Assembly: GCA_937885695.1 (NCBI GenBank)
Contig: CALABP010000016.1
Span: 1-57,455 of the forward strand
From: DTU089 sp002440045
GTDB lineage: Bacteria > Bacillota > Clostridia > Oscillospirales > Acutalibacteraceae
Reading direction: 5' to 3'
DNA: 57,455 bases
Positions 23,437 through 31,775 of this stretch are shown piece after piece. The translations under genes and the position numbers were made by a program. How positions within the stretch are numbered: position 1 is the first letter of the stretch; each line of letters opens with the position of its first letter. The notes under the pieces are model-generated. The model was not told where the DNA came from. It did no database searches and saw nothing but the letters and a program-made list of their open reading frames with translations.

Positions 23437-23470
23437 AAAGCACCGTGCTGAAAACGCTCGGCGCTTTTTT
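23437..23470 (+). terminator. Terminator-like hairpin after candidate immunity gene
   Basis: AAAGCACCGTGC (23437-23448) pairs at 10 of 12 positions with GCTCGGCGCTTT (23456-23467), with a T-run to 23470. It would let the toxin-immunity part end or reduce read-through to downstream genes. Confidence 0.55.
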
Positions 23471-23498
23471 TCATAATAAAAAAAGAAAGGAAATAACT

Positions 23499-23780
23499 AT
23501 GAACGCAAATTTTAAACCGCAAAAACCGAGTATTGAAGAGCTTAAAGCGGCTCTTCCGGGGTACGACGAGGCGATCGAAAACGTGCGCAAAGATATTGAC
23601 GAGGTCGAAAATTTCAAAGCGGATATTTTAGAGAGATACGACAAAAATATCGATACGGATGATGTGTTAAAGCGGCAAGCCGCAGTAATCCGCTACAGCG
23701 ATTATATCGCCGCAAAGCGGGAACAGCTCGTTGAATTAAAACGCCAGCGTCGTGAACTCGAAAAAGAAATAAATAACTAA
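23499..23780 (+). CDS. Hypothetical coiled-coil protein, 93 residues
   Basis: The ATG follows AAAGAAAGGAAA. The product is fully helical and charged, ending AKREQLVELKRQRRELEKEINN, so a coiled coil is likely. It stands between the toxin pair and the scaffold gene and has terminator-like hairpins on both sides. It may be a structural accessory protein; no family is recognised. Confidence 0.6.
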   Translation: MNANFKPQKPSIEELKAALPGYDEAIENVRKDIDEVENFKADILERYDKNIDTDDVLKRQAAVIRYSDYIAAKREQLVELKRQRRELEKEINN

Positions 23781-23812
23781 GCTGTTCGCAGTCAAATGCG
23801 GGCGGCTTTTTT
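23779..23812 (+). terminator. Terminator-like hairpin before scaffold gene
   Basis: AAGCTGTTCGCA (23779-23790) pairs fully, with G-U pairs, with TGCGGGCGGCTT (23797-23808), followed by TTTT. It overlaps the stop codon region of the preceding gene. Confidence 0.6.
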
Positions 23813-23840
23813 ATAACTTTAAAAACAAGGTGGTGAAAAA

Positions 23841-24374
23841 ATGAATCGTGAATTTTTAGAAAGTTTAAAAATCAATGAAGAGCCTCTTCCGAAAAGCGTG
23901 GTCGATAGTATTATGAGCGAATACGAGACTGCGGCGAGCGCGCTTAATTCTCAAATTAATACACTTCAGGGTGAGCTTTCAAGTGCGCGCGCCGAGAGCA
24001 AAAATGCGGCGGCGAATACTGAAAATACGCTTAAGGCGAAGTATGGCGAAGATTTGAAAAATGCAAAGGCTGCATATTCGCAGAAAATCAAGGATTTTGC
24101 AGTCGACTGCAGGGTCAAGCTCTCGGGCGCACGCGATGCAAAAGATATTATTTCGCTGCTTGATATGTCGAAGATAAAAATAGATGATGAAAGCGGCGAA
24201 ATAAGCGGCATTGAAGAGCAGATAAATGCGCTTAAAGAAAACAAAGCGTATCTTTTTCATTCGGAATCAGAAAAAGGTGCAAGTGGTCTTGAACACGGCA
24301 GCGAAAAAACTGAAGAATTAACCGCGGATAACAAGATGCGCGAGATTATGGGGTTGCCCCCAAAGAAAGGATGA
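23841..24374 (+). CDS. Scaffold protein (phage minor structural GP20-like)
   Basis: The 177-residue helical protein follows AAGGTGGTG. It has a long coiled coil (YETAASALNSQINTLQGELSSARAESKN) and the GP20-type core KIKDFAVDCRVKLSGARDAKDIISLLDMSKI. Scaffold proteins of this type guide capsid assembly and leave or are degraded before packaging. Its place directly before the major capsid gene (4 bp gap) supports the call. Confidence 0.85.
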   Translation: MNREFLESLKINEEPLPKSVVDSIMSEYETAASALNSQINTLQGELSSARAESKNAAANTENTLKAKYGEDLKNAKAAYSQKIKDFAVDCRVKLSGARDAKDIISLLDMSKIKIDDESGEISGIEEQINALKENKAYLFHSESEKGASGLEHGSEKTEELTADNKMREIMGLPPKKG

Positions 24375-24378
24375 TTAA

Positions 24379-25299
24379 ATGTCAAACTCAATTTCAACAA
24401 TCACAAAATATGCGGGGTATCTTGATGAAGTTTATAAAATGTCGTCGAGAACCGCCGTTCTTGATACGCCCGATGCGCTTGTGCAGGAAACGGGCGTCGC
24501 AGGAACAGTAAAAGTTGCCAAAATATCACTCTCGGGTCTTGGCGATTATTCACGTGCCACGGGTTTTGTCGATGGCGATGAAACCCTCTCTTGGGAAACG
24601 CTCACGCTTACACACGACAGAGGCCGTTCATTTTCTATCGATGCGATGGATGATAATGAAACTCTCGGGCTCGCTTTCGGAAAGCTTGCAAGCACATTTA
24701 TTCGCGAAAAGGTCGCACCTGAAGTTGATGCAATCCGCTTCGCGCAATACGCCGCAAAGTCAGGCTATACCGTTACAGGCGCGACACTCACAAACTCAAC
24801 GGCAGTGCCGGCAATCACCACGGCCGAAACCGCGATGGAAGAAAACGAAGTTGATTTAAACGGCGCGTATCTCTTCATAACGCCTACCGTATACGGGTTT
24901 ATAAAAGATGATAAGGACCATTTTTCGCGTACACTCATACCTTCGGAAAACCCGAACAGAAACTTCGGCACGTTCGATGATATGACTGTAATACGCGTTC
25001 CGCAGAAGCGTTTTTACACAGCAATCACGCTCTATGACGGAAAAACAAAAGAAACATCAAACGATCAGACTGCGGGCGGATATATCAAGGATGCAACAAA
25101 CGGCAAGGATATTAACTTTATGATAATCGCTCAGGGAGCGGTTGTTCAGGTCACCAAACACGCAAAACTTCGTGTGTTCGACCCGGATACGAATCAGAAG
25201 AGCGACGCTTGGAAGGTGGACTACAGAATATATCACGATGCTTGGGTGCTTGACAACAAGAAAGCGGGTATATACTGTCACGCAAAAGCGGCATCATAA
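24379..25299 (+). CDS. Major capsid protein
   Basis: The 306-residue protein follows AAAGGATGATTAA. Its layout matches major head proteins next to GP20-type scaffolds: an N-terminal arm (ITKYAGYLDEVYKMSSRTAVLD), the central FVDGDETLSWETLTLTHDRG and a C-terminal axial region ending in DYRIYHDAWVLDNKKAGIYCHAK. It is expected to adopt the HK97 capsid fold and form the icosahedral shell. Confidence 0.9.
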   Translation: MSNSISTITKYAGYLDEVYKMSSRTAVLDTPDALVQETGVAGTVKVAKISLSGLGDYSRATGFVDGDETLSWETLTLTHDRGRSFSIDAMDDNETLGLAFGKLASTFIREKVAPEVDAIRFAQYAAKSGYTVTGATLTNSTAVPAITTAETAMEENEVDLNGAYLFITPTVYGFIKDDKDHFSRTLIPSENPNRNFGTFDDMTVIRVPQKRFYTAITLYDGKTKETSNDQTAGGYIKDATNGKDINFMIIAQGAVVQVTKHAKLRVFDPDTNQKSDAWKVDYRIYHDAWVLDNKKAGIYCHAKAAS

Positions 25300-25310
25300 G
25301 GGGTGATACT

Positions 25311-25478
25311 TTGATAAAAGTTATTAAAAACGGAATATCGCGCATCGTTTCGGAATCCAAAGTTTTTGAATACGAATCAAACGGGTTTGAAATAGCCGCC
25401 GACGATGCCGCCGCTTTTGAGAGAGCCGAAGATGATTCGGCTCTCGAAGAAAAGCAGAAAAAGGGCCGAAAGAAATGA
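25311..25478 (+). CDS. Small phage protein, 55 residues (TTG start)
   Basis: A TTG start follows AAGGGGTGA. The product MIKVIKNGISRIVSESKVFEY is a small beta-type start with an acidic middle and a basic tail (EEKQKKGRKK). It lies between the capsid and connector genes and its stop overlaps the next start by 4 bp. Similar short proteins occur at this place in many siphovirus genomes, but the role is not clear. Confidence 0.65.
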   Translation: MIKVIKNGISRIVSESKVFEYESNGFEIAADDAAAFERAEDDSALEEKQKKGRKK

Positions 25479-25828
25479 TAACTGATTACAGCTTTTATAC
25501 AACAAACTTTTACGGGAACACTATTTCGGATAAAGCGGCATTTGAAACCGCCGCCGTCAAAGCGGAAAGATATGTTTTGAACCTTACGGGCGGCAGATTT
25601 TCAAACGAAAGCGAATGCTGTGAAGAGCTTTTCAAAATGGCTGTGTGTGCTGTTGCCGAATGCTTTTATAAAGAGGCTCAAAGCGGCGGCAAAATGAGCG
25701 AAAGCCTTGATAATCACTCTGTTTCATATGCAGTAAAAAGCTTTGAAGAACAAAAGCGACTTAAATATGAAGCTGCAACAATGTATCTCAGGAACACGGG
25801 GCTTTTGATAAGCGGGGCGATGAGATGA
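25475..25828 (+). CDS. Head-tail connector protein (gp6-like adaptor)
   Basis: The 117-residue product is helical, with DKAAFETAAVKAERYVLNLTGGRF near the start and MAVCAVAECFYKEAQSGG in the middle, as in gp6/gp15-like connector proteins that form a ring under the portal. The end SYAVKSFEEQKRLKYEAATMYLRNTGLL is characteristic. It overlaps the preceding gene by 4 bp and the following one by 4 bp. Confidence 0.8.
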   Translation: MITDYSFYTTNFYGNTISDKAAFETAAVKAERYVLNLTGGRFSNESECCEELFKMAVCAVAECFYKEAQSGGKMSESLDNHSVSYAVKSFEEQKRLKYEAATMYLRNTGLLISGAMR

Positions 25829-26172
25829 ATATGTATCCGCACACAATAACGATATATAGACATTGTATTGAAAACGGACGTGATATTTATACGAAACATA
25901 TTTTGAAAGGCGTATATTTCCGCAATGGTACCGTTGCCGCAAAAAACGGCAACGGTTTTGAAAAAAGCTGCGAAACAATCATCAGCGTCAGCCCTAATCT
26001 CTCGCGAACATTTAATGAAGCTTGGAATGTAACTATTGGGGACAAAATAGTGCTCGGTATAGGTACGGAAATTTCGAGTTTTAAAGAATTGCAGAATTTT
26101 GTCACGGTGAAAATTGTAAGCGAAAATATCTGCGGGTCGCCTCTTGACAGCGTCGTTATAAAGTGCGGGTGA
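25825..26172 (+). CDS. Head-closure or minor capsid protein (DUF6751-like)
   Basis: The 115-residue protein begins MYPHTITIYRHCIENGRD, a beta-strand start common to head-completion proteins (stopper type) following the connector gene. Features such as WNVTIGDKIVLGIGTEISS suit a small beta-barrel. It is in tight overlap with its neighbours, and gene order is the strongest evidence. Confidence 0.75.
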   Translation: MNMYPHTITIYRHCIENGRDIYTKHILKGVYFRNGTVAAKNGNGFEKSCETIISVSPNLSRTFNEAWNVTIGDKIVLGIGTEISSFKELQNFVTVKIVSENICGSPLDSVVIKCG

Positions 26173-26176
26173 AAAT

Positions 26177-26617
26177 ATGATTACAAAAATTGACATTGCA
26201 CTCGCAGATACAGCAGATATTTTGAAAAATCACGGTTTGGAAACGGCGGGCAAAGTTCAGCGGTTTTTTTCTGAAAATCTTATGCTTCTTGCCGATGAAT
26301 ATGTTCCGTTTGAAAGCGGAACGTTGAAAAACAGCGCAAGAGTAGTAGAAAGCGGCGATGCCATATTCTATAACGGTCCATATGCAAGATATCACTGGTA
26401 CGGCAAAATATATGTAGACCCCGTTACAAAAGCGGCGTGTTTTCTGACAAAAGACGGACCGCGCAGCCGGAAAAATGTCCAAAAAATTCCGACAGAACGC
26501 GAAATGAATTATAGAAACGGTGCCCTGCGCGGCCCAATGTGGGTTGAACGTTGTTACTTAGATAGAAAAGACGAGCTTTTGGCGGCGTGCGAAAAAATCG
26601 CGAACGGAGGTGGATAA
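26177..26617 (+). CDS. Minor capsid or tail-completion protein (HK97 gp10-like)
   Basis: The 146-residue product has VPFESGTLKNSARVVESGDAIFYNGPYARYHWYGKIYVD, a recurring signature of the HK97 gp10-type protein that joins tail and head. It ends AACEKIANGGG. It stands in the canonical place between head closure and tail terminator genes. Its stop (26615-26617) is close to the uncertain start of the next gene. Confidence 0.8.
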   Translation: MITKIDIALADTADILKNHGLETAGKVQRFFSENLMLLADEYVPFESGTLKNSARVVESGDAIFYNGPYARYHWYGKIYVDPVTKAACFLTKDGPRSRKNVQKIPTEREMNYRNGALRGPMWVERCYLDRKDELLAACEKIANGGG

Positions 26618-27051
26618 ACACGGCAAAAAGTATAATCGAATCAATTCGTGAATTCCTTTTAAAATGCCCTTATCTTGACAAACTTTCAAGAATTAATGTC
26701 GATTTTCTTCCTGAAAATCCCGACACATACTCTATAGAGCGCGTGCCTGCGCCGGAAATAGTAAAAACATATCTTGACGGCTCTTCGGAGCGTCAGGTGC
26801 TTTTCGTTTTCGCGTCACGGCTTTTTTACAGCGAAGAGTTAAGAAATAACATTGACAACAGCGGGTTTTATGAAGCGTTTTCGGAATGGCTCGAACAAAT
26901 GAGTGAAGAGGGTAAAATGCCGGACTTAGGAAGCGGAAAAACAGCTTCAAAAGTCGAAGCTTTGAGCAGCGGTTATCTTTTCGGCATCGCCGATGACTTC
27001 AGCACAGCCCGATATCAAATTCAATGTAAATTAACATACGAAAAGGAGTGA
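26587..27051 (+). CDS. Tail terminator-like protein (uncertain start)
   Basis: The conserved part starts TAKSIIESIREFLLKCPYLDKLSRINVDFLPENPDTYSIE and continues EIVKTYLDGSSERQVLFVFASR, as in tail terminators of clostridial siphoviruses. The only ordinary start codon is a GTG at 26587 without a ribosome binding site. GGAGGTGG (26606-26613) instead lies before in-frame ATA (26614) and ACG (26620) codons, at the spacing of a real start. The true start may be an unusual codon near 26620, or an ATG may have mutated. Confidence 0.75.
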   Translation: MRKNRERRWINTAKSIIESIREFLLKCPYLDKLSRINVDFLPENPDTYSIERVPAPEIVKTYLDGSSERQVLFVFASRLFYSEELRNNIDNSGFYEAFSEWLEQMSEEGKMPDLGSGKTASKVEALSSGYLFGIADDFSTARYQIQCKLTYEKE

Positions 27052-27057
27052 GTTTTT

Positions 27058-27540
27058 TTGGAAAAAATTAAAAGAAGCCTGTGGCAAAACTTTTTGGATG
27101 TAGCCCCGGGCGAAACCCAGCCGACATACAAACGAATCGGTAAGGGTGTTACATCGCAAAAAATTTCTTATAATCCTCAGACTACGACGGAGCAGTATAT
27201 TGATGAGGACAATTCAACTACAAGCGTAGACGGATATCAGCCGTCACTTGACGGCACGCAGACCGCATTTAAAGGCGACGGTGTTTTTGAGTTTATAGAC
27301 GGTTTAAGAAAAAAACGCGCTCTCGGCAAAGACCTTGAGACGACAATTATTTCTGTAAATCTTTACGATGAATCATCTTCGGGCACATACAGTGCCGAAA
27401 AAAACAAAGCGGTAATTCAGCTTGGCGACTTCGGCGGCGAAAATAACATTCAAATCACATATACAATCGCGCTTAATGGGGACCCTACACAGGGGACTGC
27501 CACTGTTGAAGATGGCGCCGTTAGTTTTACCGAAAAATAA
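27058..27540 (+). CDS. Major tail tube protein (TTG start)
   Basis: A TTG at 27058 follows AAAAGGAGTG. The 160-residue product has SQKISYNPQTTTEQYIDEDNST and a repeated beta pattern ending in a Thr-rich stretch (NGDPTQGTATVEDGAVSFTEK). This suits the tail tube protein of siphoviruses, which stacks as hexameric rings. A strong terminator follows, as often found after abundant tail-tube genes. Confidence 0.85.
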   Translation: MEKIKRSLWQNFLDVAPGETQPTYKRIGKGVTSQKISYNPQTTTEQYIDEDNSTTSVDGYQPSLDGTQTAFKGDGVFEFIDGLRKKRALGKDLETTIISVNLYDESSSGTYSAEKNKAVIQLGDFGGENNIQITYTIALNGDPTQGTATVEDGAVSFTEK

Positions 27541-27546
27541 AAACAG

Positions 27547-27585
27547 AAAATCTGCCCTTGGATATTTTCCGGGGCAGATTTTTTT
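27547..27585 (+). terminator. Strong intrinsic terminator after tail tube gene
   Basis: AAAATCTGCCC (27547-27557) pairs perfectly with GGGCAGATTTT (27572-27582), followed by a T-run to 27585. It lies inside the late operon, so some transcripts must pass it to reach tape measure and lysis genes. Confidence 0.88.
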
Positions 27586-27605
27586 GAAAAAAGGATGATT
27601 TTAAA

Positions 27606-28094
27606 ATGGAAAAACTCAGAATACATCGCAATGATATTCTCGAAATCGAAGTGAACGACAAAGGCGAAACTATAATTTTTGATGTTGCCGATGTTGAACT
27701 TCCTCTGAAATTCGAAAGAAGCTATAACGAGGTTCGTCGCATTCAAAGCGAGCTCAAAGGCAGGCTTATCGTTCTTGAAAAACAAAAAGACATTAAAAAT
27801 AAAGGTTCTCTTTATTCCAAAAACGAAAAAGCGGCTTTTGAGATGTATGCAAAAGCGTTCAAAGACATGCGCCGCGCTATGGATGGATTTCTTGGCGAAG
27901 GCGCTTGCGAAAAAATATTCGGAAAAACAAACTATCTTGAAATGTATGACGACCTTATAAATGAGCTTTCAAAGCCCGACGACAGCGGAAAGAGCATAAT
28001 CGACAAGCTTCATCTTACGCAAGATGATATGTTTGCGCGAATTAAAAATAAGTACGGCGCACGGAATGAAAGTGTTTTAAAGGTGGAAAAATGA
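27606..28094 (+). CDS. Tail assembly chaperone (gpG-like)
   Basis: The 162-residue protein follows AAAAGGATG. It has LRIHRNDILEIEVNDKGETIIFDVADVELPLKFERS and a helical C terminus. Position between tail tube and Gp15, directly before the tape measure, marks it as the first tail assembly chaperone. The next gene overlaps its stop by 4 bp. I saw no slippery sequence for a frameshifted fusion product. Confidence 0.78.
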   Translation: MEKLRIHRNDILEIEVNDKGETIIFDVADVELPLKFERSYNEVRRIQSELKGRLIVLEKQKDIKNKGSLYSKNEKAAFEMYAKAFKDMRRAMDGFLGEGACEKIFGKTNYLEMYDDLINELSKPDDSGKSIIDKLHLTQDDMFARIKNKYGARNESVLKVEK

Positions 28095-28651
28095 CGCTTT
28101 ATCCGAAAGAGGTAGAAATCAAGGGTTCAAAATATTCGATTAATACTGATTTTAAAACGGCACTTAGATGTTTTGAAGTTATAGAAGACGATTCTATATG
28201 CGACGAAGAGCGTGCACTTGCCGTTTTATACCTTTTGTTCGGGTTTATTCCAAGTGAAAATGCAGAGCTTTTCTTGAAAGCTGCATCGATATATCTGATG
28301 TGCGGCGAAGAGGCACAGGATGTGGACGGAGAAAGGGATATGGACTTGATATTGGATACGAAATATATAATTCCCTCATTTCGTTCGGATTATGGAATTG
28401 ACCTTGAAAAAGCCGATATGCACTATTGGGAGTATATGCGCCTTATACAAGGGCTTACTCCGGACTGCGTCCTTTCGAGAGTGCGAGACATTCGTAACTA
28501 TGACACGAGCGAGATTTCCGATGCACGCTTAAAAAACAAAATAATCGATGCGCAAAGGGCAGTATCATTGCCGCCGCGCTATACGAAGGAGGAAAAGGAA
28601 ATGATAGCGAAGTGGAACAAGCTCTTCGGAGATGATGCGGATGGCAGCTGA
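28091..28651 (+). CDS. Gp15 family tail assembly protein
   Basis: The 186-residue protein matches bacteriophage Gp15: INTDFKTALRCFEVIEDDSICDEERALAVLYLLFG, then DFGIDLEKADMHYWEYM-like (YGIDLEKADMHYWEYMRLI) and YTKEEKEMIAKWNKLFG at the end. It acts as the second tail chaperone, coating the tape measure before tube assembly. The tape-measure gene overlaps its end. Confidence 0.88.
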   Translation: MTLYPKEVEIKGSKYSINTDFKTALRCFEVIEDDSICDEERALAVLYLLFGFIPSENAELFLKAASIYLMCGEEAQDVDGERDMDLILDTKYIIPSFRSDYGIDLEKADMHYWEYMRLIQGLTPDCVLSRVRDIRNYDTSEISDARLKNKIIDAQRAVSLPPRYTKEEKEMIAKWNKLFGDDADGS

Positions 28652-31391
28652 CGGTTCAATCAGAATCAACACGGGGCTTAACCTCGACGGCGTTAAAAAG
28701 GATATTTCCGAATTAAAGAAAAAGCTCAAAGAGCTTGACCGCGAGGCACAGGCGAACGAAAAAGCAACTGAAAAAACGGTAAAAGAACGTGAAAAAGCTA
28801 TAGAAAAAGCGGCAACCAAAAATGATGACGAAAGTGCTCAAAAGGTTGAAGAGGCTTATGCGCAACAATATGCCGAGCTTTCTGCAAAAAAAGAAGAAAT
28901 TAACGACGCACAAATCAAGTATAACGCACTTTTAGAAAAGGCCACTTTAGAGCTTGAACGTCAAAAACAAATTCAAAATGCGGGGTCACAACTTGATTAC
29001 GAAGTAAAAAAATATGATGCCACTGCGGAAATCGGAAGCAGAAAAGAGCTTAATTCGCTTCTTGACGAAACCAAAAGCCGTATGGCGATTATAGAGGAAG
29101 CCGCGGCAAGGGTTGCTGAAAAAACAGGCACAGAAAAAGCGGAAATTCTAAAAACGAACAAAGAATATCAAAAGCTCTCGAATACTTTGAATATTTTGAA
29201 AGATATCAAAAAACAGCTTAATGATAATAGTGTTTTTTCAAAAATGACCTCGGGCATCGCCGAAAAAATGAAATCTGCTGTAAGCGGCATAAAAGAAAAA
29301 GCAAGCAGCGTTTTCAAAAAAATCCCCGGCTCTGACACTTTTTTTAAAAATATGAGCGCTGGGTTTAAAGGAACGGCTTCTTTAAGCAAAAAATTTGCCG
29401 GAACAGTAAAAACAGGTATCGGCGCGGCATTTCGCGGAGTGAAAAAAATCGCAAGCGGTGTTTTTGGCGCAATCGGAAGTCTCGCAAAAAAAGCGGGGAG
29501 CAAAATAACAAGCTCATTTTCGAGCGGTGCGAAATCCGTTTTAAAATTCGGAACATCTCTTTTTGCAGCGAAGGGCGCGTATTCGCTCCTTCGAAACGCT
29601 GTTTCGTCGTATTTAAATGATAACGAAGCGTTAAAAAATCAGATAAGCGGTTTATCTTCCGCCTTCGGAGAGCTTCTCGGCCCCGCGATAAATTTTGTTA
29701 TAAGTTTGCTTTCAAAAGCCGTTTCATACATTTCGGCTTTCACAAATGCGCTTTTTAAAGTCAATCTCGTTGCAAAAGCAAACGCGAAAGCCTTGAAAAA
29801 TCAGGGCGCCGCCGCAAAGGAAGCAAAACGTTCTACGGCCGGGTTCGATGAAATAAACAAGTTAAACGACAGCTCGTCAAGTGCTTCAAGCAGTTCCGGC
29901 GGAACCGCCGGCTTCAAGGATGTTGAGCTCCCCAATTGGGGGCAAGCTGTAGTTGATAGCATTAAAAGCGGCGATTGGGCATCTGCGGCGCTTGTTTTGA
30001 CCGAAAAATTGAACGACGTAGTTAAAAATGTAGATTGGGCCGGAATAGGAAAAAAGCTTGGGCTTTCACTTGGAGCGATTTTAAGCTTTCTTGCAACAGC
30101 AATAATTGGGTTCGACTGGTACAACCTTGGCGCTTCGCTCGCCGAATGCCTGAATAATATCATTACAAACGTGGATTGGGGCGATCTCGGCATAGTGCTG
30201 GGCGCAAAATTCATAATACTATTCAAAACGCTTGCCGGCTTTTTTGCAACATTTGATTGGAAAACGCTCGGGAAATCTCTTGCCGATGGCTTTATGGGTC
30301 TTTGGAACTCCGTAGATTGGGCTGAAACAGGAAAGATGCTTTCGGACGGGATTAAAGGCATCATCGATTCTGTCGTAGCGTTTATTGAAAATGTCGATTG
30401 GCAAAAACTCGGAAATGATGTTGCTGATTTTATCGCCGCAATAGATTGGAGCGGGCTTTGCAGCTCGCTGTTTGAAGGTATCGGCGCGGCGCTCGGCGGG
30501 CTTGCGGCTTTTCTCTGGGGGCTTATAGAGGATGCTTGGGATAGCGTGGTTAGTTGGTGGCGCGAGAACGCATACGAAGACGGAGAGTTCACGCTTGAGG
30601 GTTTGCTCGACGGAATAGTTGAGGCGCTTAGCAACATAAATCAATGGATTAAAGAACATATTTTTGAGCCGTTTATAAACGGATTTAAAAAGGCTTTCGG
30701 AATTGCTTCACCGTCAAAAGAAATGAAAAAGCAGGGCGGCTTTATTATGGACGGGCTTTTTGGTGGTATAACCGAAAAAATCGATAAAATCAAATCCGCT
30801 GCTTCAAAAGTTAAAGAAGCGATTATCGGCGTATTTAAAAATCTTGGCTCGAAATTCAAAGAGATTTTTGAAAACGCTTGGACGAAGGTTAAAGATGTGT
30901 TTTCTAAAAAAGGAAAAATTTTCGACGGAATAAAAGAGGGGATTTCCGAGACGTTCCGAAATATCGTGAACAAGCTCATAGATGGAATTAACGTTATCGT
31001 TTCCAAGCCTTTCAATGCAATTAATTCGATGTTAAACAAGGTCCGTTCGATTAATGTTCTTGGACTTCAACCGTTCGTGAATCTTTGGGATTACAACCCA
31101 CTTTCAGTTCCGAAAATTCCGCATCTCAAGCTCGCACGCGGAGGCATCGTCAACGTTCCCGGCCGAGGTGTAATTACGCCTATAACAGGCGAGGACGGCA
31201 GAGAGGCTGTTTTGCCGCTTGATAAGAATACGGGGTGGATTGATGAGCTCGCCGAGAAACTTGCGGGCCTTTTAGGCGCAGGCGGGCAAATCGTTATTCC
31301 GATATATCTTGACGGGAAAATCATTGCAAAATACATCGTGGATTTGAAAGAAAGACGGGCGTTTATGAGCAATGGGAGGATTACTGTATGA
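28641..31391 (+). CDS. Tail tape measure protein
   Basis: The ATG at 28641 has GGAG nine bases upstream; an ATG at 28632 is too close to it. The product has 916 residues. A coiled coil spans about 15-130, a basic Ala/Lys/Ser-rich stretch 180-300, and a hydrophobic part about 300-380. Residues about 420-620 contain six repeats of the form DWxxLGxxL (NVDWAGIG, GFDWYNLG, NVDWGDLG, TFDWKTLG, NVDWQKLG, AIDWSGLC). The C terminus carries GGIVNVPGRGVITPITGEDG. Family knowledge of about 1.5 angstrom per residue suggests a tail near 135 nm. Confidence 0.93.
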   Translation: MAADGSIRINTGLNLDGVKKDISELKKKLKELDREAQANEKATEKTVKEREKAIEKAATKNDDESAQKVEEAYAQQYAELSAKKEEINDAQIKYNALLEKATLELERQKQIQNAGSQLDYEVKKYDATAEIGSRKELNSLLDETKSRMAIIEEAAARVAEKTGTEKAEILKTNKEYQKLSNTLNILKDIKKQLNDNSVFSKMTSGIAEKMKSAVSGIKEKASSVFKKIPGSDTFFKNMSAGFKGTASLSKKFAGTVKTGIGAAFRGVKKIASGVFGAIGSLAKKAGSKITSSFSSGAKSVLKFGTSLFAAKGAYSLLRNAVSSYLNDNEALKNQISGLSSAFGELLGPAINFVISLLSKAVSYISAFTNALFKVNLVAKANAKALKNQGAAAKEAKRSTAGFDEINKLNDSSSSASSSSGGTAGFKDVELPNWGQAVVDSIKSGDWASAALVLTEKLNDVVKNVDWAGIGKKLGLSLGAILSFLATAIIGFDWYNLGASLAECLNNIITNVDWGDLGIVLGAKFIILFKTLAGFFATFDWKTLGKSLADGFMGLWNSVDWAETGKMLSDGIKGIIDSVVAFIENVDWQKLGNDVADFIAAIDWSGLCSSLFEGIGAALGGLAAFLWGLIEDAWDSVVSWWRENAYEDGEFTLEGLLDGIVEALSNINQWIKEHIFEPFINGFKKAFGIASPSKEMKKQGGFIMDGLFGGITEKIDKIKSAASKVKEAIIGVFKNLGSKFKEIFENAWTKVKDVFSKKGKIFDGIKEGISETFRNIVNKLIDGINVIVSKPFNAINSMLNKVRSINVLGLQPFVNLWDYNPLSVPKIPHLKLARGGIVNVPGRGVITPITGEDGREAVLPLDKNTGWIDELAEKLAGLLGAGGQIVIPIYLDGKIIAKYIVDLKERRAFMSNGRITV

Positions 31392-31774
31392 GCTACGAAG
31401 GGAAGCTTCTTTATGTATGGCGAGAAAAGCAATGGGTTGCATTGCCAAAAGTAACTGATTATAAAGTCACTTTTTGTAAGCTCTGGAGCAGTGACACGGG
31501 GCGTTCAATAAGCGGCGAAAACAAAGGCACACTTATCGGAATATATCCGAAGCTTTCAATAAAATTCGGCCAAATGGACGAATTTGAAATGCAAACGTTT
31601 TTGAAGGTTGTTAACGGAGAAAGCGCAAAAATGAAATATTACGACCCCGAGCGCCGCGAAACTGTTGAAAATTCTTTTTATTTCGGCGATGCCGTAAGCG
31701 AATTGAAGCGGAAGCGGACGTTGCTCTACAAACCGACTGAAATATCGGTTATCGCAAACAAAAGGAGGCGATGA
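31388..31774 (+). CDS. Distal tail-like protein (DUF6711-like)
   Basis: The 128-residue product (YEGKLLYVWREKQWVALPKVTDYKVT, then LSIKFGQMDEFEMQTFLKVVN) lies directly after the tape measure with a 4-bp overlap. This is where the distal tail protein or a small baseplate protein sits in siphoviruses. The beta-rich pattern fits. The name is by position and family resemblance. Confidence 0.72.
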   Translation: MSYEGKLLYVWREKQWVALPKVTDYKVTFCKLWSSDTGRSISGENKGTLIGIYPKLSIKFGQMDEFEMQTFLKVVNGESAKMKYYDPERRETVENSFYFGDAVSELKRKRTLLYKPTEISVIANKRRR

Positions 31775-31775
31775 C

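Noticed and set aside
28641..31391. Programmed frameshift in the tail chaperone genes
   Set aside because: The two chaperone-like genes before the tape measure have separate starts and a 4-bp overlap, and I saw no convincing slippery heptamer near the first stop.
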